From: Chlorella sorokiniana
Lineage: Eukaryota; Chlorophyta; Trebouxiophyceae; Chlorellales; Chlorellaceae
Direction: 5' to 3'
Length of the DNA stretch: 64,000 bases
Assembly: GCA_025917655.1 (NCBI GenBank)
Contig: CP084611.1
Location: forward strand, 1,364,001-1,428,000
Shown: positions 11,440-22,022 of the stretch, in pieces
Layout of the letters: every line of letters starts with the position of its first letter
Numbering within the stretch: position 1 is the first letter of the stretch
Made by a program: the position numbers and the translations under genes
Notes under the pieces: model-generated
Databases searched by the model: none
What the model was told of the DNA's origin: nothing
Seen by the model: the letters and a program-made list of their open reading frames with translations, nothing else

Positions 11440-13090
11440 GCTTGCCCCGCCCCTCCCTGGGCCCCCCGCCTCGCGTTTGGCATCTTGTTGTGTCGGTCAG
11501 CTTGGTTACACTAGAGGCACTCTTCAAATAGGGAGGATGGACAGGACTCACTAGGTGGCAAAAGGCCACAAGAAAAACAGCAGCCAGGCCAGGCTCTGAA
11601 GGCGGGATGCCCAATCAGGGTGGCGATGATCCAATCAATCGACGGAATGAAAGGGGGACAGGGGATGGCGGGACCTGGCTGAGGCTGGGGGATGGTGGTT
11701 CTCTCAGAGTCGGGCGAGGAGCGCCCACAGGAGCCGCGCTCTCACTGGCGGCGGGAAAAGGCACAACGCAGGCAGGCAGGCCCCGTCCAGCGCGGCTCGC
11801 AACTTGCCGCGCTGCCGCGGGCGCAGCTGCACCCACACAGAAAAAGGAAAGGGTGTTGGAAAATGCCCAGACTGACGGCCCTCTGCCATGCAGGGCAAAA
11901 GAGCGACGAGCGAACAACAGTACAAATACGGATCCAAGGGAGGGAAAACAACAACGGGTAAGATTCTGGTGCGGCGAGCGGGCGCCGCTCCGAACGCGGC
12001 TGTTGAGGCCGTGCTCATAACTGTACGCGGTGGCAGCAGCCGTTGGGGGCTGCCGACCCGGGCGGGTACACCGCCGCATGCGCTGGGGCGGTGCACGCTG
12101 GGGAGAGGGCTCGCTGCCGCCCGGAAAGCTGGCAGGCAGGCGGCCCTTTGGCACGGTCGGCACGTTGCAGGGGCAGGCGTCGGGTTGTTGTGGTGGCAGC
12201 ACGTCATCCTTTGTGGGCGGTGCGCGGCAGTGGCAGGGGGACGGCAGGGGTCGCTTCCACGGGACAGGGGAGCCTGCCGTTGGGTGGAGGCAGGAGCAGG
12301 GGCACCGTGGAGAGGAGGGGGTCCTTTGAAGTATCAGCACTAAGAAGATAGGGTGGTGTTGAGTTTGGTTGGCTGGGGAAGAAGGGCTGCGGAGTGGCAA
12401 TGCTCAGCAGAGCTGTACGACATGAAAGGGGGCGACATCGAGCAGCCAGTTTGCGGCTGCACTACAATGGGATAGAATTGAGGTGTGGGGCGGTCAAAAC
12501 TGGGGCACGGCCGCAAGCCGGTCTGTGCAGGTGCGGCGGCAGGGCTTTGTGCATGGCAGCCCGGACACCAGCCTGTGCCGCGGCTTGCGCCGCACATGAC
12601 GGTGGTTGCCGCCCGGCTGCGGGCGGGACGGAAGGTCGGGGGCTGTGGCCAGCCGCAGCAGTGAGGTGCGCAGGGCGAAGAATGGGGGCAGGAGGCGCCC
12701 TTCTGGGGCGCGCGGGTATCAAGTGCGCGGTCAGCGGCTCGGGGCAGAGGGGAGGGGCGCGTCTGGTGTGGTAACGGAAGATTGGAATGAAGAAATTTTG
12801 AGGGGGTGCAGGCCTGGGGGCGCGGGGGGCGGGGGCGGGGGACACTTCTTGATGAAATAGGATGCCAGCACTGGAGGGTGGGTCAGGAATTTCGGGTGCG
12901 CGCGTCGGCTCGCTGCCATGTTGGCGGGTGCAGGGGCGCCTAGTGTGCAGAGGGCGCCCGCGAGCTGCGACAGCAGCAGCAGGTGTGGATCGCGGGGCCG
13001 GCAGGGCACGCCTGCTGCTCGGCGGCTGCGGCCCTGCCAGGCCGAGGTGCGGCGGCAGCGGGGTAGCTGCTGCCTGGGAGGGTGCGCCGC
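11440..13090. other. Intergenic, convergent 3' regions
   Basis: About 1.65 kb between the SBPase-like stop and the preferred GATA stop. Long open frames occur on both strands, but they are GC-driven, low in complexity and match no family. It probably holds both 3' untranslated regions. No RNA gene or repeat was recognised. Confidence 0.4.
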
Positions 13091-14894
13091 TCATCGTGTG
13101 CCCGCCTCCAGCATGGGCGGCGGCGGCAGCACCGGCGGCGGCACCGGCGTCAGCGGCGCGAGCGGGGGGCCGCCGTCGGCGCGCGGCGGCGCGTCCGCCT
13201 GGCTTGGTTGGCGACAGGGGCGGCCTGCGTCCAGCCAGCTTGGACTGGATGCCAAACTGGGTGTCCAGCTCCGACATGAAGCGGCGCAGGCGCTTGGTGG
13301 CGGCGCCCGCAGCCTCCCGCGAGCTCAGCGCCGCCGCCTGCTTGCAGGCCAGCACCTGGGCCACGGCCGCCACCGCCGCGTTGGCTGCGTGCGCCTCGTG
13401 CACCGCCGCCTCCAGCTCCTGGTTGAGGCGCACCAGCTCCAGCACCTTGGCGGGGGCAGGCAGGAGGCGAGGTCGTCCAGGTCCACGGGGGCCACGCGGT
13501 GGGGCCGCGGTACCGCCCCGCTGCCCTCGCTGTACCGCGCCGCCATGCTGGCAAACGCGTCGTGGTTGAACTGCTCCGCCTCCAGGCGCAGGGAGGTGGA
13601 GGCGGGGGAGGCAAAGGGCGGCGGCAGGGATGCCGCCGGGGAGGCGCGCCGCCCTGCTGGCGCCGCCCGCCGCCGTGGTGGCGCTCATGGTCATGAGGTT
13701 GACGGCGGCGTAGCAGTCGGAGCCGCGGCCCGTTGCGTCGGCCAGCGGCGGCCAGGACACCTCCTCGGGGCAGCAGGAGGAGGGGAGGGAGGCGCCAGCG
13801 GAGGAGGAGGAGGGGGTGGCGGCGCGCAGCCGCTCGTCCAGGCCCACGCCGGCGCCCTCGCCGCCATCGGCCCACTCGCCTGCGGCACCAGCAGCCCAGC
13901 AGCGACAGGTCAGCGACAGGTCAGCTGCGCTCCCAGAGCATCCGCGCACAAGGCTGGCTGCAAGCAGACGGCTGCAAGAAGACCCTGCGTCCAGGCCGGG
14001 CAAGGCACACACCTGTGCGCGCGTAGCGGGCGGTGCGGAAGGCGGCCTCCTCGGCGGCACGGCGCGGCGGCGGCCGGCGGGCGGCGGCCCCACTGGCGGG
14101 GCCCCATGCCTCGGAGTCGGGCTCGAGGGAGCCGTAGCGGTCCATGACGGAGGCATCTGCGGGGTGTGCACGCATGGTCTGTGAAGCGTGCAGCGGCGAG
14201 GCGGGCAAACAGCCATCCGAAGAGCGGGTGAGTGGCCAGCCCCGTTGTCAACTGTTCAGGGCTTGCGTGCGCAGGCCCGGCCCCCTCCCGACTGCACCGC
14301 ACTCACCCTGGGAGCCGAGGCGGGTGGAGGCGTACTTGGGGGCGGAGGGCGCGTATGCCAGCTTGTGCGGCGGCGCGGGCGACGCAGAGAGGCGGCGCCG
14401 CTTGGCGCCCTCCTGCTCCGCGCGCAGCTTGCGGGTGCGCTTCACACTGCATGGTGGAGGCGGGGAGGAAGGTTGAGGAGGCGAGCGTTCGGCGGTGCAA
14501 AAAGGGCGCAGCCAACAACTCGCTGCGGGCAAAGCAGAAAACGATGTGGCAGGCCGTCGAGCGAGGGTGTGCTCACCCGCAAGCATTGCAGAGTGTCTTG
14601 GGACCTGCACACGGCATCATACAACATGAGGAGAGGGTCAGACCGCAGAGAAGCCGGGAACAGGTTGTGTCAGCTTTCCGGCCGCGAGCACCGTGCCTAT
14701 CGCCTCATGCGGGCTAGCTCACCAAAGGGGCCCTCACGCCACTGTGGTGTCTTCGTGGCTCCGCACTTGGTGCAGCACTTGATGCCATTGCTGGAGCCTG
14801 AGGCAAACGGAAACTCCTCGTCCTCAAAGATGCGCTCCGCGGCACGGACCGGCGGCGGTGGCGCAGTGAGGTCTGGGTGGCCTGTGTCTGCCAT
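13091..14894 (-). CDS. Plant-type GATA zinc-finger transcription factor
   Basis: The start at 14894 (MADTGHPDLTAPPPPVRAAE) lies just ahead of the finger. The finger runs over the first two exons: CTKCGATKTPQWREGPFG in exon 1 (to about 14729) and PKTLCNACG in a 28-base exon near 14600-14578. This gives C-X2-C-X18-C-X2-C, the plant GATA spacing. Exon 3 adds a basic stretch (VKRTRKL...AKRRR) that probably completes DNA binding and nuclear import. Later exons contain acidic/serine-rich segments and a helical block (LELVRLNQELEAAVHEAH, about 13450-13390) that may form a coiled coil. The end is uncertain: the preferred frame finishes in a proline-rich tail (LTPVPPPVLPPPP) and stops at 13091, while another frame stays open to 12462. 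Frame changes near 13185 and between 13445 and 13640 look like missing bases. Confidence 0.75.
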
Positions 14895-16435
14895 GTCGGA
14901 GGCGTGGGTTCCTGCGCGAAAGGGACGTGTTTGAAGGGTAGAGTCAGATGGGATGCAGAGGGACGCAAAGCAAAACGGCCAAAACCACAACTCTTAATCC
15001 AAAGGCCTCTACCCGCTACTGCCTGTTGAGCAGCCAGGGTAAGTGCGAGGGGCACAAACAAGACGCGCATCAAAGGTCCCAAACGCACAGATCAGTGAGA
15101 GCGAAGGATTGGGAGGGCGTGTTTAGCTGCCCGCCATGAAAGGGCCCGATCGGCACCAGCGCAGGGCACGGGGCACAGAATAAAGCGGCGCGACCAAGGA
15201 GCATTGGAATGGCGGGGGTGACGCTTGAAAACGGTGTGGTGCCTTTTTCAGGCGCTGGCGCTTAGCCCGCCGCCACAGGGCTGGGCCACCACTATGCAGC
15301 AGGCCGGGCTGGCACACATTGCTTTTTGCAGATGCGGATGCCATTGAGGCGGCCAAAGGCGCTTCTAACTCAACGACATGGCATGTCGGATTGCCGCCGC
15401 CCTCAGGCAAGCAACACACAGCCCCCTCCTACAGCCCCACCTGTACTATCACTGAAAGTCATAGAGCAGCAGCCGGAGGCTGCAAGGCAGGTCTTGAAGG
15501 CACCAGCGGTGAAGGCTGCCGATCGCGATCGCGGGCGTGCAGGGCGGCCGAAAGGAAGAGGCTACCGCAATAACTAGTATGTGAAACTAAATAAATGCTC
15601 CCGACATCGAAAATTATGGCAAGAACGCTCCGAGACCGCTATTCTTGCGGCTGGCAGTCTCCCAGGGTCTATCTCGCGCCCTGCTCTGCATCCATCGGAG
15701 CGGGCTTGCGGGATGCTTGCACATTGCAGCCAAGCTACACGAAGAAATGTTGGCAGGACCGCTGGGAGGGACGAGCTGTGCCTGCAAGTCCAGGCGCGGC
15801 GCGAGGGCCGTGTCCGTCGAACGGGGTTTGCCACCAGACTCGGGAGCAACTGAGGGGAAGCATCCACGTGCCCACTTTGCACTTGAGATGATCATGCGCC
15901 AGCAGAGGTTGACAGTGAAGTGCTACATGCTTCGGCATGAGCTGCAGGGGGCAGTGCCGCACCTCCCCCTGCGTCGTCCTGATGGTCCTGGCTGCATGAC
16001 TTATGTGCAAGTTTGTAGGCGTGGCACTGCGTTCAATGATTGCCTTCTGGATGTGCGACATTGATGTCCACACATGCCTGGTGCCTGGTATGTCACAATC
16101 GGGATGCGACACGCTGCCGCCCGGAAATGACGCACGGTTTAAGGGCTCAGCAGCAGGCCACCAGTCTGCGCACCATGGAACAACACATGAAATGCACGAC
16201 CCGCTACTGACCAGGCTGCAGTTCATACTATGGAAACGCCAGGCCTGTACCAGGCATGGACACAGCGCATGGCAAAGGGGACGGCGGCGGCACCCAATGA
16301 CGTGGCGAGCACCCCTTCACCTGCGTCGCCTGTGCGTGCATCCCGGACGTTCCGACCATGATCCATTAATACACATGAGCTGAGAGTTTTCGAGTAAAAG
16401 GCACTTCTGGCAGGGGTACAGGTTCCACTGGAGGG
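14895..16435. other. Intergenic, about 1.5 kb
   Basis: Lies between two divergent genes (GATA factor and POP4). It is lower in GC than the coding regions and has only short unsupported open frames. No tRNA, repeat or recognisable exon was found. Confidence 0.4.
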
Positions 16436-18059
16436 ATGGCGGACTCCAGCAGCGCTGCTGTGAGCCCTGGAGGGCCGCGTGTATCGTCCGCAAAGAAAAG
16501 GAGGTGCGCCTGCCAGCGCAAGCTGGTCAGCGGCCCGCAACGCGCAGAAGCTCGCTTTCTGCCGCCGCGCTGCTCTGCCGCCAGCCGACTCTGTGGGTCA
16601 CCGCGTGCAGGCTTGCAGCGCTCGAGCAGAACCGTGCGTCGGCGAGATCCCCCGCCAAACAGCAAGGCAGACCTTGCAACCTGCCGCGGCCAAGGAGCAG
16701 CAATGTGCAGAAGCGCAGCGGCGCAGCAGCCAGGGCCGCGGCGGGCTGCGCCGCTCAGCCCTCCGTCAGCAGCGGCAGCGCCGGCGGGGAGCAGCCGCCC
16801 GCTGCGCCCCAGCAGCAGCAGGGGCAGGGTTGGGATCCGCCCTACAACCGCCTGGATGATGCAATTGCCACGGGGCCGGCGGCGGAGGCAATGCAGCTGC
16901 CGCCGCCACAGCCGGGCTCGCGCGTCGTGGCGGCGCTGCTGGAGTCCCTCATGGCCGCCAACCCGCGCTCCATGGATGCGCGGGCCGCCATCGGGCTCAA
17001 GGTGCAGGACAGGACGGTGCTGCTGGACAACCCTGTGGGGCAGAAGGCGGGGCAGGCAGGGCCGCCCAGCCGCCGCGCGGCGCGACAGGCCAGCCGCAAG
17101 CGGCGGGATCAGCTGGGCCTGTGGCAGCCGGACAGTGCGAGCCCCACGTGAGCGCCGGCCCTCTGCCTGCATGCCAGCTGTCGCCCGCTTTCACAGGCCG
17201 CTCTGCTCATTGTGCAGCTGCATGCCACCTCAAGGCGGCGGATCGATGCTGCCCACTGGCCCCCACACACACACACCCACGCCACCGCCGTATTAAGCGC
17301 CCCCGCCCTACACCTGGCCTGCCTGCAGGTATGCGGGCGCGCAGGCGCTGCACGCCAGCTGGCGGCAGTACGTGCGGGAGCTCCTGCAGGGGCGCAGGAT
17401 GTGGAGGCCCGCCTGTACGCGGCAGACCTGCGCGGCTGCCTCATGCGGGCGGCCGCCTCCAAGGGTGCGCCCGCCCCTGCCCGCCCCTTCTGCTCCCGCC
17501 GCTTGTGTGCTGGGCTGTGAGCCGCTGCCCCAGGAAGCGTTGCCCCCCACCCACCCCCTTCTGACCCTTCCCCCCATCCTCCCCCGCCCCCCCCCCCCCC
17601 GCCCCTGCCCCCGCGCCCGACCGCAGAGGCGCGCTACCGCGGCCTGCAGGGCATTGTGGTGCGTGACACGGCCAACACGCTGCAGCTGGTGACGCCGCAG
17701 GACCGACTTCTGGTGGTGCCCAAGAAGGTGCGCGTGTGTGGGGGGTGGGGGTGGGCGGGTGGCGGGGGTAAGGTGGGGGTCGCGCAGCACCTTGCATGCT
17801 TCGGCTGGTGCATTGATTGCTGCGCCACGAGCTCGTCACTGCCTCTGCGGCCCAACAACACAAAAGCAAACAACCCCTTTGATCCCCGTTCAGGCGTGCA
17901 CGTGGGAGTTTGACGCCGACCGGCGCCGCGTGGTGACCCTGCTGGGGCCTGGCCTGGCTGCCAGGGGCGCCGGCTGTACGGGCGTGATGGGGCGGCGCCG
18001 CCAAGAAGCCCAAGACGCTGCGTGATGCCATTAGGATCCAGAGCAAGCAACCAAGATGA
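16436..18059 (+). CDS. POP4: RNase P/MRP protein subunit POP4 (Rpp29)
   Basis: The ATG at 16436 (MADSSSAAVSPGGPRVSSAK) is followed by a likely donor near 16502. The next coding block (VVAALLESLMAANPRSMDAR, RAARQASRKRRDQLGLW) corresponds to the N-terminal helix and basic region of human POP4. The family core begins in the exon at about 17330 (LHASWRQYVRELLQG) and continues as YAADLRGCLMRAAASK, then YRGLQGIVVRDTANTLQLVT and QDRLLVVPKK (exon about 17625-17727), an Sm-like fold. The last exon starts ACTWEFDADRRRVV; a one-base correction near 17960-17995 leads into AKKPKTLRDAIRIQSKQPR and the stop at 18057-18059. Another base seems missing near 17390. The protein binds the catalytic RNA that removes tRNA 5' leaders. 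Confidence 0.75.
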
Positions 18060-18406
18060 GCTGCACCCTCTTGCACCGCAGCTGATCGCATGTTGCCACC
18101 CGGGATCGGCACAAATGGGGGCAACCCAACAAGCTGTGGACAGCAGAGGAGCACATTACCATTACAAGGAACGACTGTGCGGGCCGCTACCTGCAACACA
18201 TCAAAGACCAGGCCAGACACCCACAGCGGGAGTTGCTGGAAATCATCCGCGCCCAAGGCGGACGCGTGCATTGGAATGCCACAGGAAAGGCTTGAGCATG
18301 GGGGAATGACGTCAGCATGGAGAGATCAGCTGTCGATCAAGAGAGTTGGAGTGTGTGTATGGCATGTGGCAGCTTCAAGTGAAACATTTCCAAGCCACCA
18401 AAGCTG

Positions 18407-21400
18407 CTATCTTGTATCTATTTGGTTGGAGATGGCGGCAACGCAGTGGGTGCGTCCTGCCGCATCGCGACTGTTCATCATGAGAAGGATCTGAATTCCC
18501 AAACATGTCTTTCGTTGAAAATTAAAGGTTGCCTTCAAGCGCGCCCGCTGATGCCTGCACAGGATCGGCGGGGCAAGCGTGCCGTCAGGCACCACCCACA
18601 ACGCCGCAGGCATGCATGCAGGCCGTCCCGCAGCAGTCAAAGCTGCAGGCAGGACAGGCACCTCACCCTTCTGGTACTGCTTGTACCGCTTGGGCAGCAG
18701 GCGCTCCAGGACCGCCGCCGGCACGCCCGGTCCAGGGCCATCTGCAGCAGCATCGCCTCGCGCAGCAGGTCCTCCGCCTGAATGGGGGCGCGCGCGCCGG
18801 GGGTGGGCGGCGAGCAAGCAGATTGGCTGGAAGCGCCACCTTGCGAAGAAGCACGCAGGCTGGGAGGGCAGGCATGCATTCAGTTGTCCTGCAGCTGCAC
18901 TGCCCCCAAGCATGCCGCCACACCCACCCGCTTCCTGTTCTCCGTCATCTGCGGCGTCAGCGCCTGCGCCGCGGCCTGCACCGCCGCCTCGCTCTGCCAC
19001 ACCGTGTCGCGCAGCTCGGGAAGGCGCCGCCCAGGGTGGCAGCCAGGCTGCCCTGGCGCAGTGCCAGCACCTCCACCAGCGCCGCCGCCTCGCGCGCCGC
19101 CTCGCCCACCTCCCCCGCCTGCCCCGCCTCCAGCACGCGGCAGGCGCGCCCAAACAGCCCCAGGAAGACCAGCTCAGCCTGCTGCAGGCCCGGGTCGCTG
19201 GCGATGGTGTCCAGCAGGAAGGTGCGCACCTTCTGCGCGTCGGGAGGGGCGCGGGCGCAGCGGCGGTGGGCGCGGGCACGGCGGCGGCGGGGCGGCCAGG
19301 CAGCCCCTGCTTGGCGGCAGCCGTCGTGCAGAGGTGGCCGTGCCAGGCACGGCGACGGCGCGGCCGCCAGGGACACGCAAGCTGGGAGGCCGTCACGCCC
19401 CCAGGCCCGCCCGTTCCCAGCGCAGCAGCCCGACTCACGTGTGCGTCGTCGGGCGCTGCCCCAGCACGAACTCCAGCAGCAGGCAGTCGTACTCGTGCAC
19501 GCAGGAGCGGCCGTCGGCCCAGGCCGCCACCTGCAGCATGCGCACCGACTTCATGAAGCGGCGGTCGGAGACGTACACGGGCGGCTCGCATTTGTCCTGC
19601 GGGGGTGGGTGTGTGTGTGTGTGGGGTGGGGGCCAGCGGTCAGCAGGGGCAGAGACATAGAGGCGGAGGCTGACGCAGCGCGGCCGCAGCTGCCCTGGCT
19701 TCTGCTCAGCAAGCCCCCCCGGGCCCCCCAAACACACACACCACACCAACCTGCAGGTAGTTGCGCACGGCGGTGAGCAGGTCGATCACAGGCTCAGGCA
19801 CATCCACGCTCTTGTAAGCCTCGGCGGCGGTGCGCCTGTACAGAGGGTGGGGAGGGGCGGCGGCAGCGCAGGCTCAGGCGCAGCCATGGCTGCCTCCTCC
19901 TGCATGGACAAGCAAGCCGCTCTCGCTGCCTGCCCCACCCCTGCCCCCCAGCCCCGCGCCTGAAGTCATCCATGGTCAGCTCCGCCAGCTGGCCCGCCGC
20001 GCCGCCGCCGTTGGCGGGCGCGTCGCTGCTCATGCGGTCGGCAGCGTCCAGCGTGCCGGCCGCCAGGCGCGCCAGGGTGGCCAGCTGGGCGGACGACACC
20101 TGGGCCACGTTGCGGCGGATGAGGAAGCGGTCGTAGAGCGCATCCAGCTCTTCGCTCTCCGGCAGCTCGTTGGAGGCGCCGACCTGTGTGTATTGATGGG
20201 GGGCAATGGGGGAGGTTCTGTTCAGGGGGAAGCCACCAGGCGAGGCAGGAGGGCGGTCTGTGCGCACACCCACCGATACATGCATGCAGGCTGGTGGGCG
20301 AAAGCAGGGTTGTAGCACAGGCGGCAGGCAGCTGCGGCGGCCCCAAAGGAGCGCGCCGCCACCGGCTGAGCTCACCAGGCACAGCAGCGGCACCGTGATG
20401 CGCTCGCTGCCGTTGTCAAACAGCCGCTCGTTCAGCAGCGTGAGCAGGGCGTTCAGAATGGCAGAGTTGGCCTGCAGCCGGCGCGTTACACGGTTGGGCG
20501 AGGAAGCACGGCGCGGGAGGGGCGGCACCGTGGCGGGCGTGCAGGCGGCTGCGGCCAGTCGGGTGAGGCGGTGCAGGCAGGCGGCTGGCGGCGCCCACCT
20601 TGAAGATTTCGTCGATGAAGGCCACCTCGGCGGTGGGCAGGTAGCCGTCAATCTGGCGCACGTACTGGTCGTTTTCCAGGCCTGTGTGTGGGGGCAGTGT
20701 GTGTGTGTGTGTGTGTGTGTGTTGCCGGGGCGGAGCCACATGTGGGTCGCTCAGGTGCAGCAGCAGCGGCGCAGAGCAGGGGCTGCCCCTCCCGCGCAGC
20801 AGATGCCCTGCGCTCACCGCGCATGGACAGCGGCCCAAACAGCTCCTCGGGCACCGAGAAGCGGGTGAGCAGGCGCTCAAAGTAGCGGCCGCCGGTGAGC
20901 TGGCTGAGGCGGCGGGAGAGCTCCGACTTGGCGGTGCCCGGGGGCCCAGCAGCAGCAGGTGCTCCCCGCACAGCGCCGCCAGCAGCAGCAGCCGCACCTG
21001 CCGGGTGGGAGGGGAAGCCGGCAAGGGGTTCAACAACAGCTGGCACCTGCCCGGCAGCAGGGGTGTGGCTGGGAGCGGCACAGCCAGGCGGCAGCAGGGA
21101 TGTGGCTGGGAGATGCACAGCCAGGCGACACCCAGGAGCGGGGGCACAGATGGCCTGTGCGCTGCTGCCCCGCAACCCCCAAAACCACCACCCCCACCTC
21201 CGTCTCCCGCTCCAGCAGCCCGCTCTGCAGGTCCAGCACCGACGCCTGCACCCGCTGCTTCAGCTCGTTGGCGCCCCCAGACAGGAGGCCCTCCAGCGCG
21301 TGCGCGCCGTTGCGCTTCAGCGCCGCCGCGTGCGCGTCGTCCACCGCCCGGGTGATGTCGGCGATGGTTTCGATCGTGGCGGTGTCCGCGGTGTCGGGGG

Positions 21401-21592
21401 CCTGGTCGGCGCGCACGGCAGCCAGGGCCCAGGAGGGAGGGAAGGAGGGCTGGGGAGCGCCCGGGGGGCGGGGGGCGGTCGGCGGCGCCGCGCCGCTGCC
21501 GCCGCCCGCAGAAGTTGCGGTTGGCAGCGGGGCGCTGCAATTGGTGGCTCACCACCAGCTGCGGGGAATGGGGGGCGGAGGGGTTGGGTCAT
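18407..21592 (-). CDS. RavA/MoxR-type AAA+ ATPase
   Basis: The ATG at 21592 is the best start but is not certain. An N-terminal helical block (TIETIADITRAVDDAHAAAL, LSGGANELKQRVQASVL, 21380-21230) precedes the ATPase core: Walker A LLLGPPGTAKSELSRRL with one base missing (about 20945-20920), FSVPEELFGPLSMRG, the Walker B region VAFIDEIFK (about 20620-20600), ANSAILNALLTLLNERLFDN, sensor-region GASNELPESEELDALYDRFL (about 20180-20120). Helical exons follow (DVPEPVIDLLTAVRNYLQ; SDRRFMKSVRMLQVAAWADG, about 19570-19510) and a late block VLERLLPKRYKQYQKG (about 18715-18665), separated from the preceding helix by a missing G near 18725. This order matches bacterial RavA, a MoxR ATPase acting in chaperone-like complexes. 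No VWA partner is nearby. The 3' end is approximate. Confidence 0.75.
20697..20722. repeat. (GT)13 microsatellite in an intron
   Basis: Thirteen GT units in an intron of the RavA-like gene. Shorter GT or CA runs occur in other introns, for example near 5097, 7616, 49165 and 59244. Confidence 0.9.
21053..21126. repeat. Two tandem 37-base copies in an intron
   Basis: Copy 1 (21053-21089) and copy 2 (21090-21126) each run from GGCAGCAGGG to CACAGCCAGGC and differ at about four positions. They lie in an intron of the RavA-like gene. Confidence 0.85.
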
Positions 21593-22022
21593 GGCAGCCA
21601 GACCTGTCGAAACACCGAAACAGTGCCCACCCCTATCGGGCCCCACCCGGGCTGCATCGCCCCAACAGCGCAGGTAAAAGACTCAATACATGGGTACCGA
21701 TAGTTTGCCACGCAACTCACCGCCTGAAAGGAGGCTCTCAGTTGTGAAGCACTCGCCATTCTGTGCGACACAACCCGAAGCGCGTGCAACGGGTTCAGAC
21801 AACCCTGAGTATATTGCAGAATACAATACAGTCTGCTTCGGTGGGGATGCAGACGATGCTTCTCGGGATTGGGTTTCGGTGCTGGGTGTGCTTTGCCAGA
21901 GGCTGTGCCAGGCGGGCCACCTACATACTTGCGCTCACAAATATACATTTCTGCATGCATTGCGTGATCGACACCTGGAAGGGGCGGAAAGGCCCGCTCA
22001 GGGCCGGTTTGTTTTTCGACAT
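21593..22022. promoter_or_regulatory. Divergent promoter, RavA-like / TFIIIC90-like
   Basis: About 430 bases between two divergent starts. A second in-frame ATG at 21690 would add 111 non-conserved residues to the TFIIIC90-like protein. This stretch is therefore treated as leader and promoter. Confidence 0.4.

Noticed and set aside
11615-12400. A 261-codon minus-strand open frame in the SBPase-GATA gap
   Set aside because: There is no domain, no splice support and biased composition. It is more likely 3' untranslated sequence.
12462-14216. A 584-codon open frame on the minus strand
   Set aside because: It passes through introns and the 3' region of the GATA gene. Only parts of it match the helical block; the rest is low complexity and the preferred stop is at 13091.
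20697-20722. GT repeat as a possible recombination hotspot
   Set aside because: Many introns here contain GT/CA runs; nothing singles this one out.
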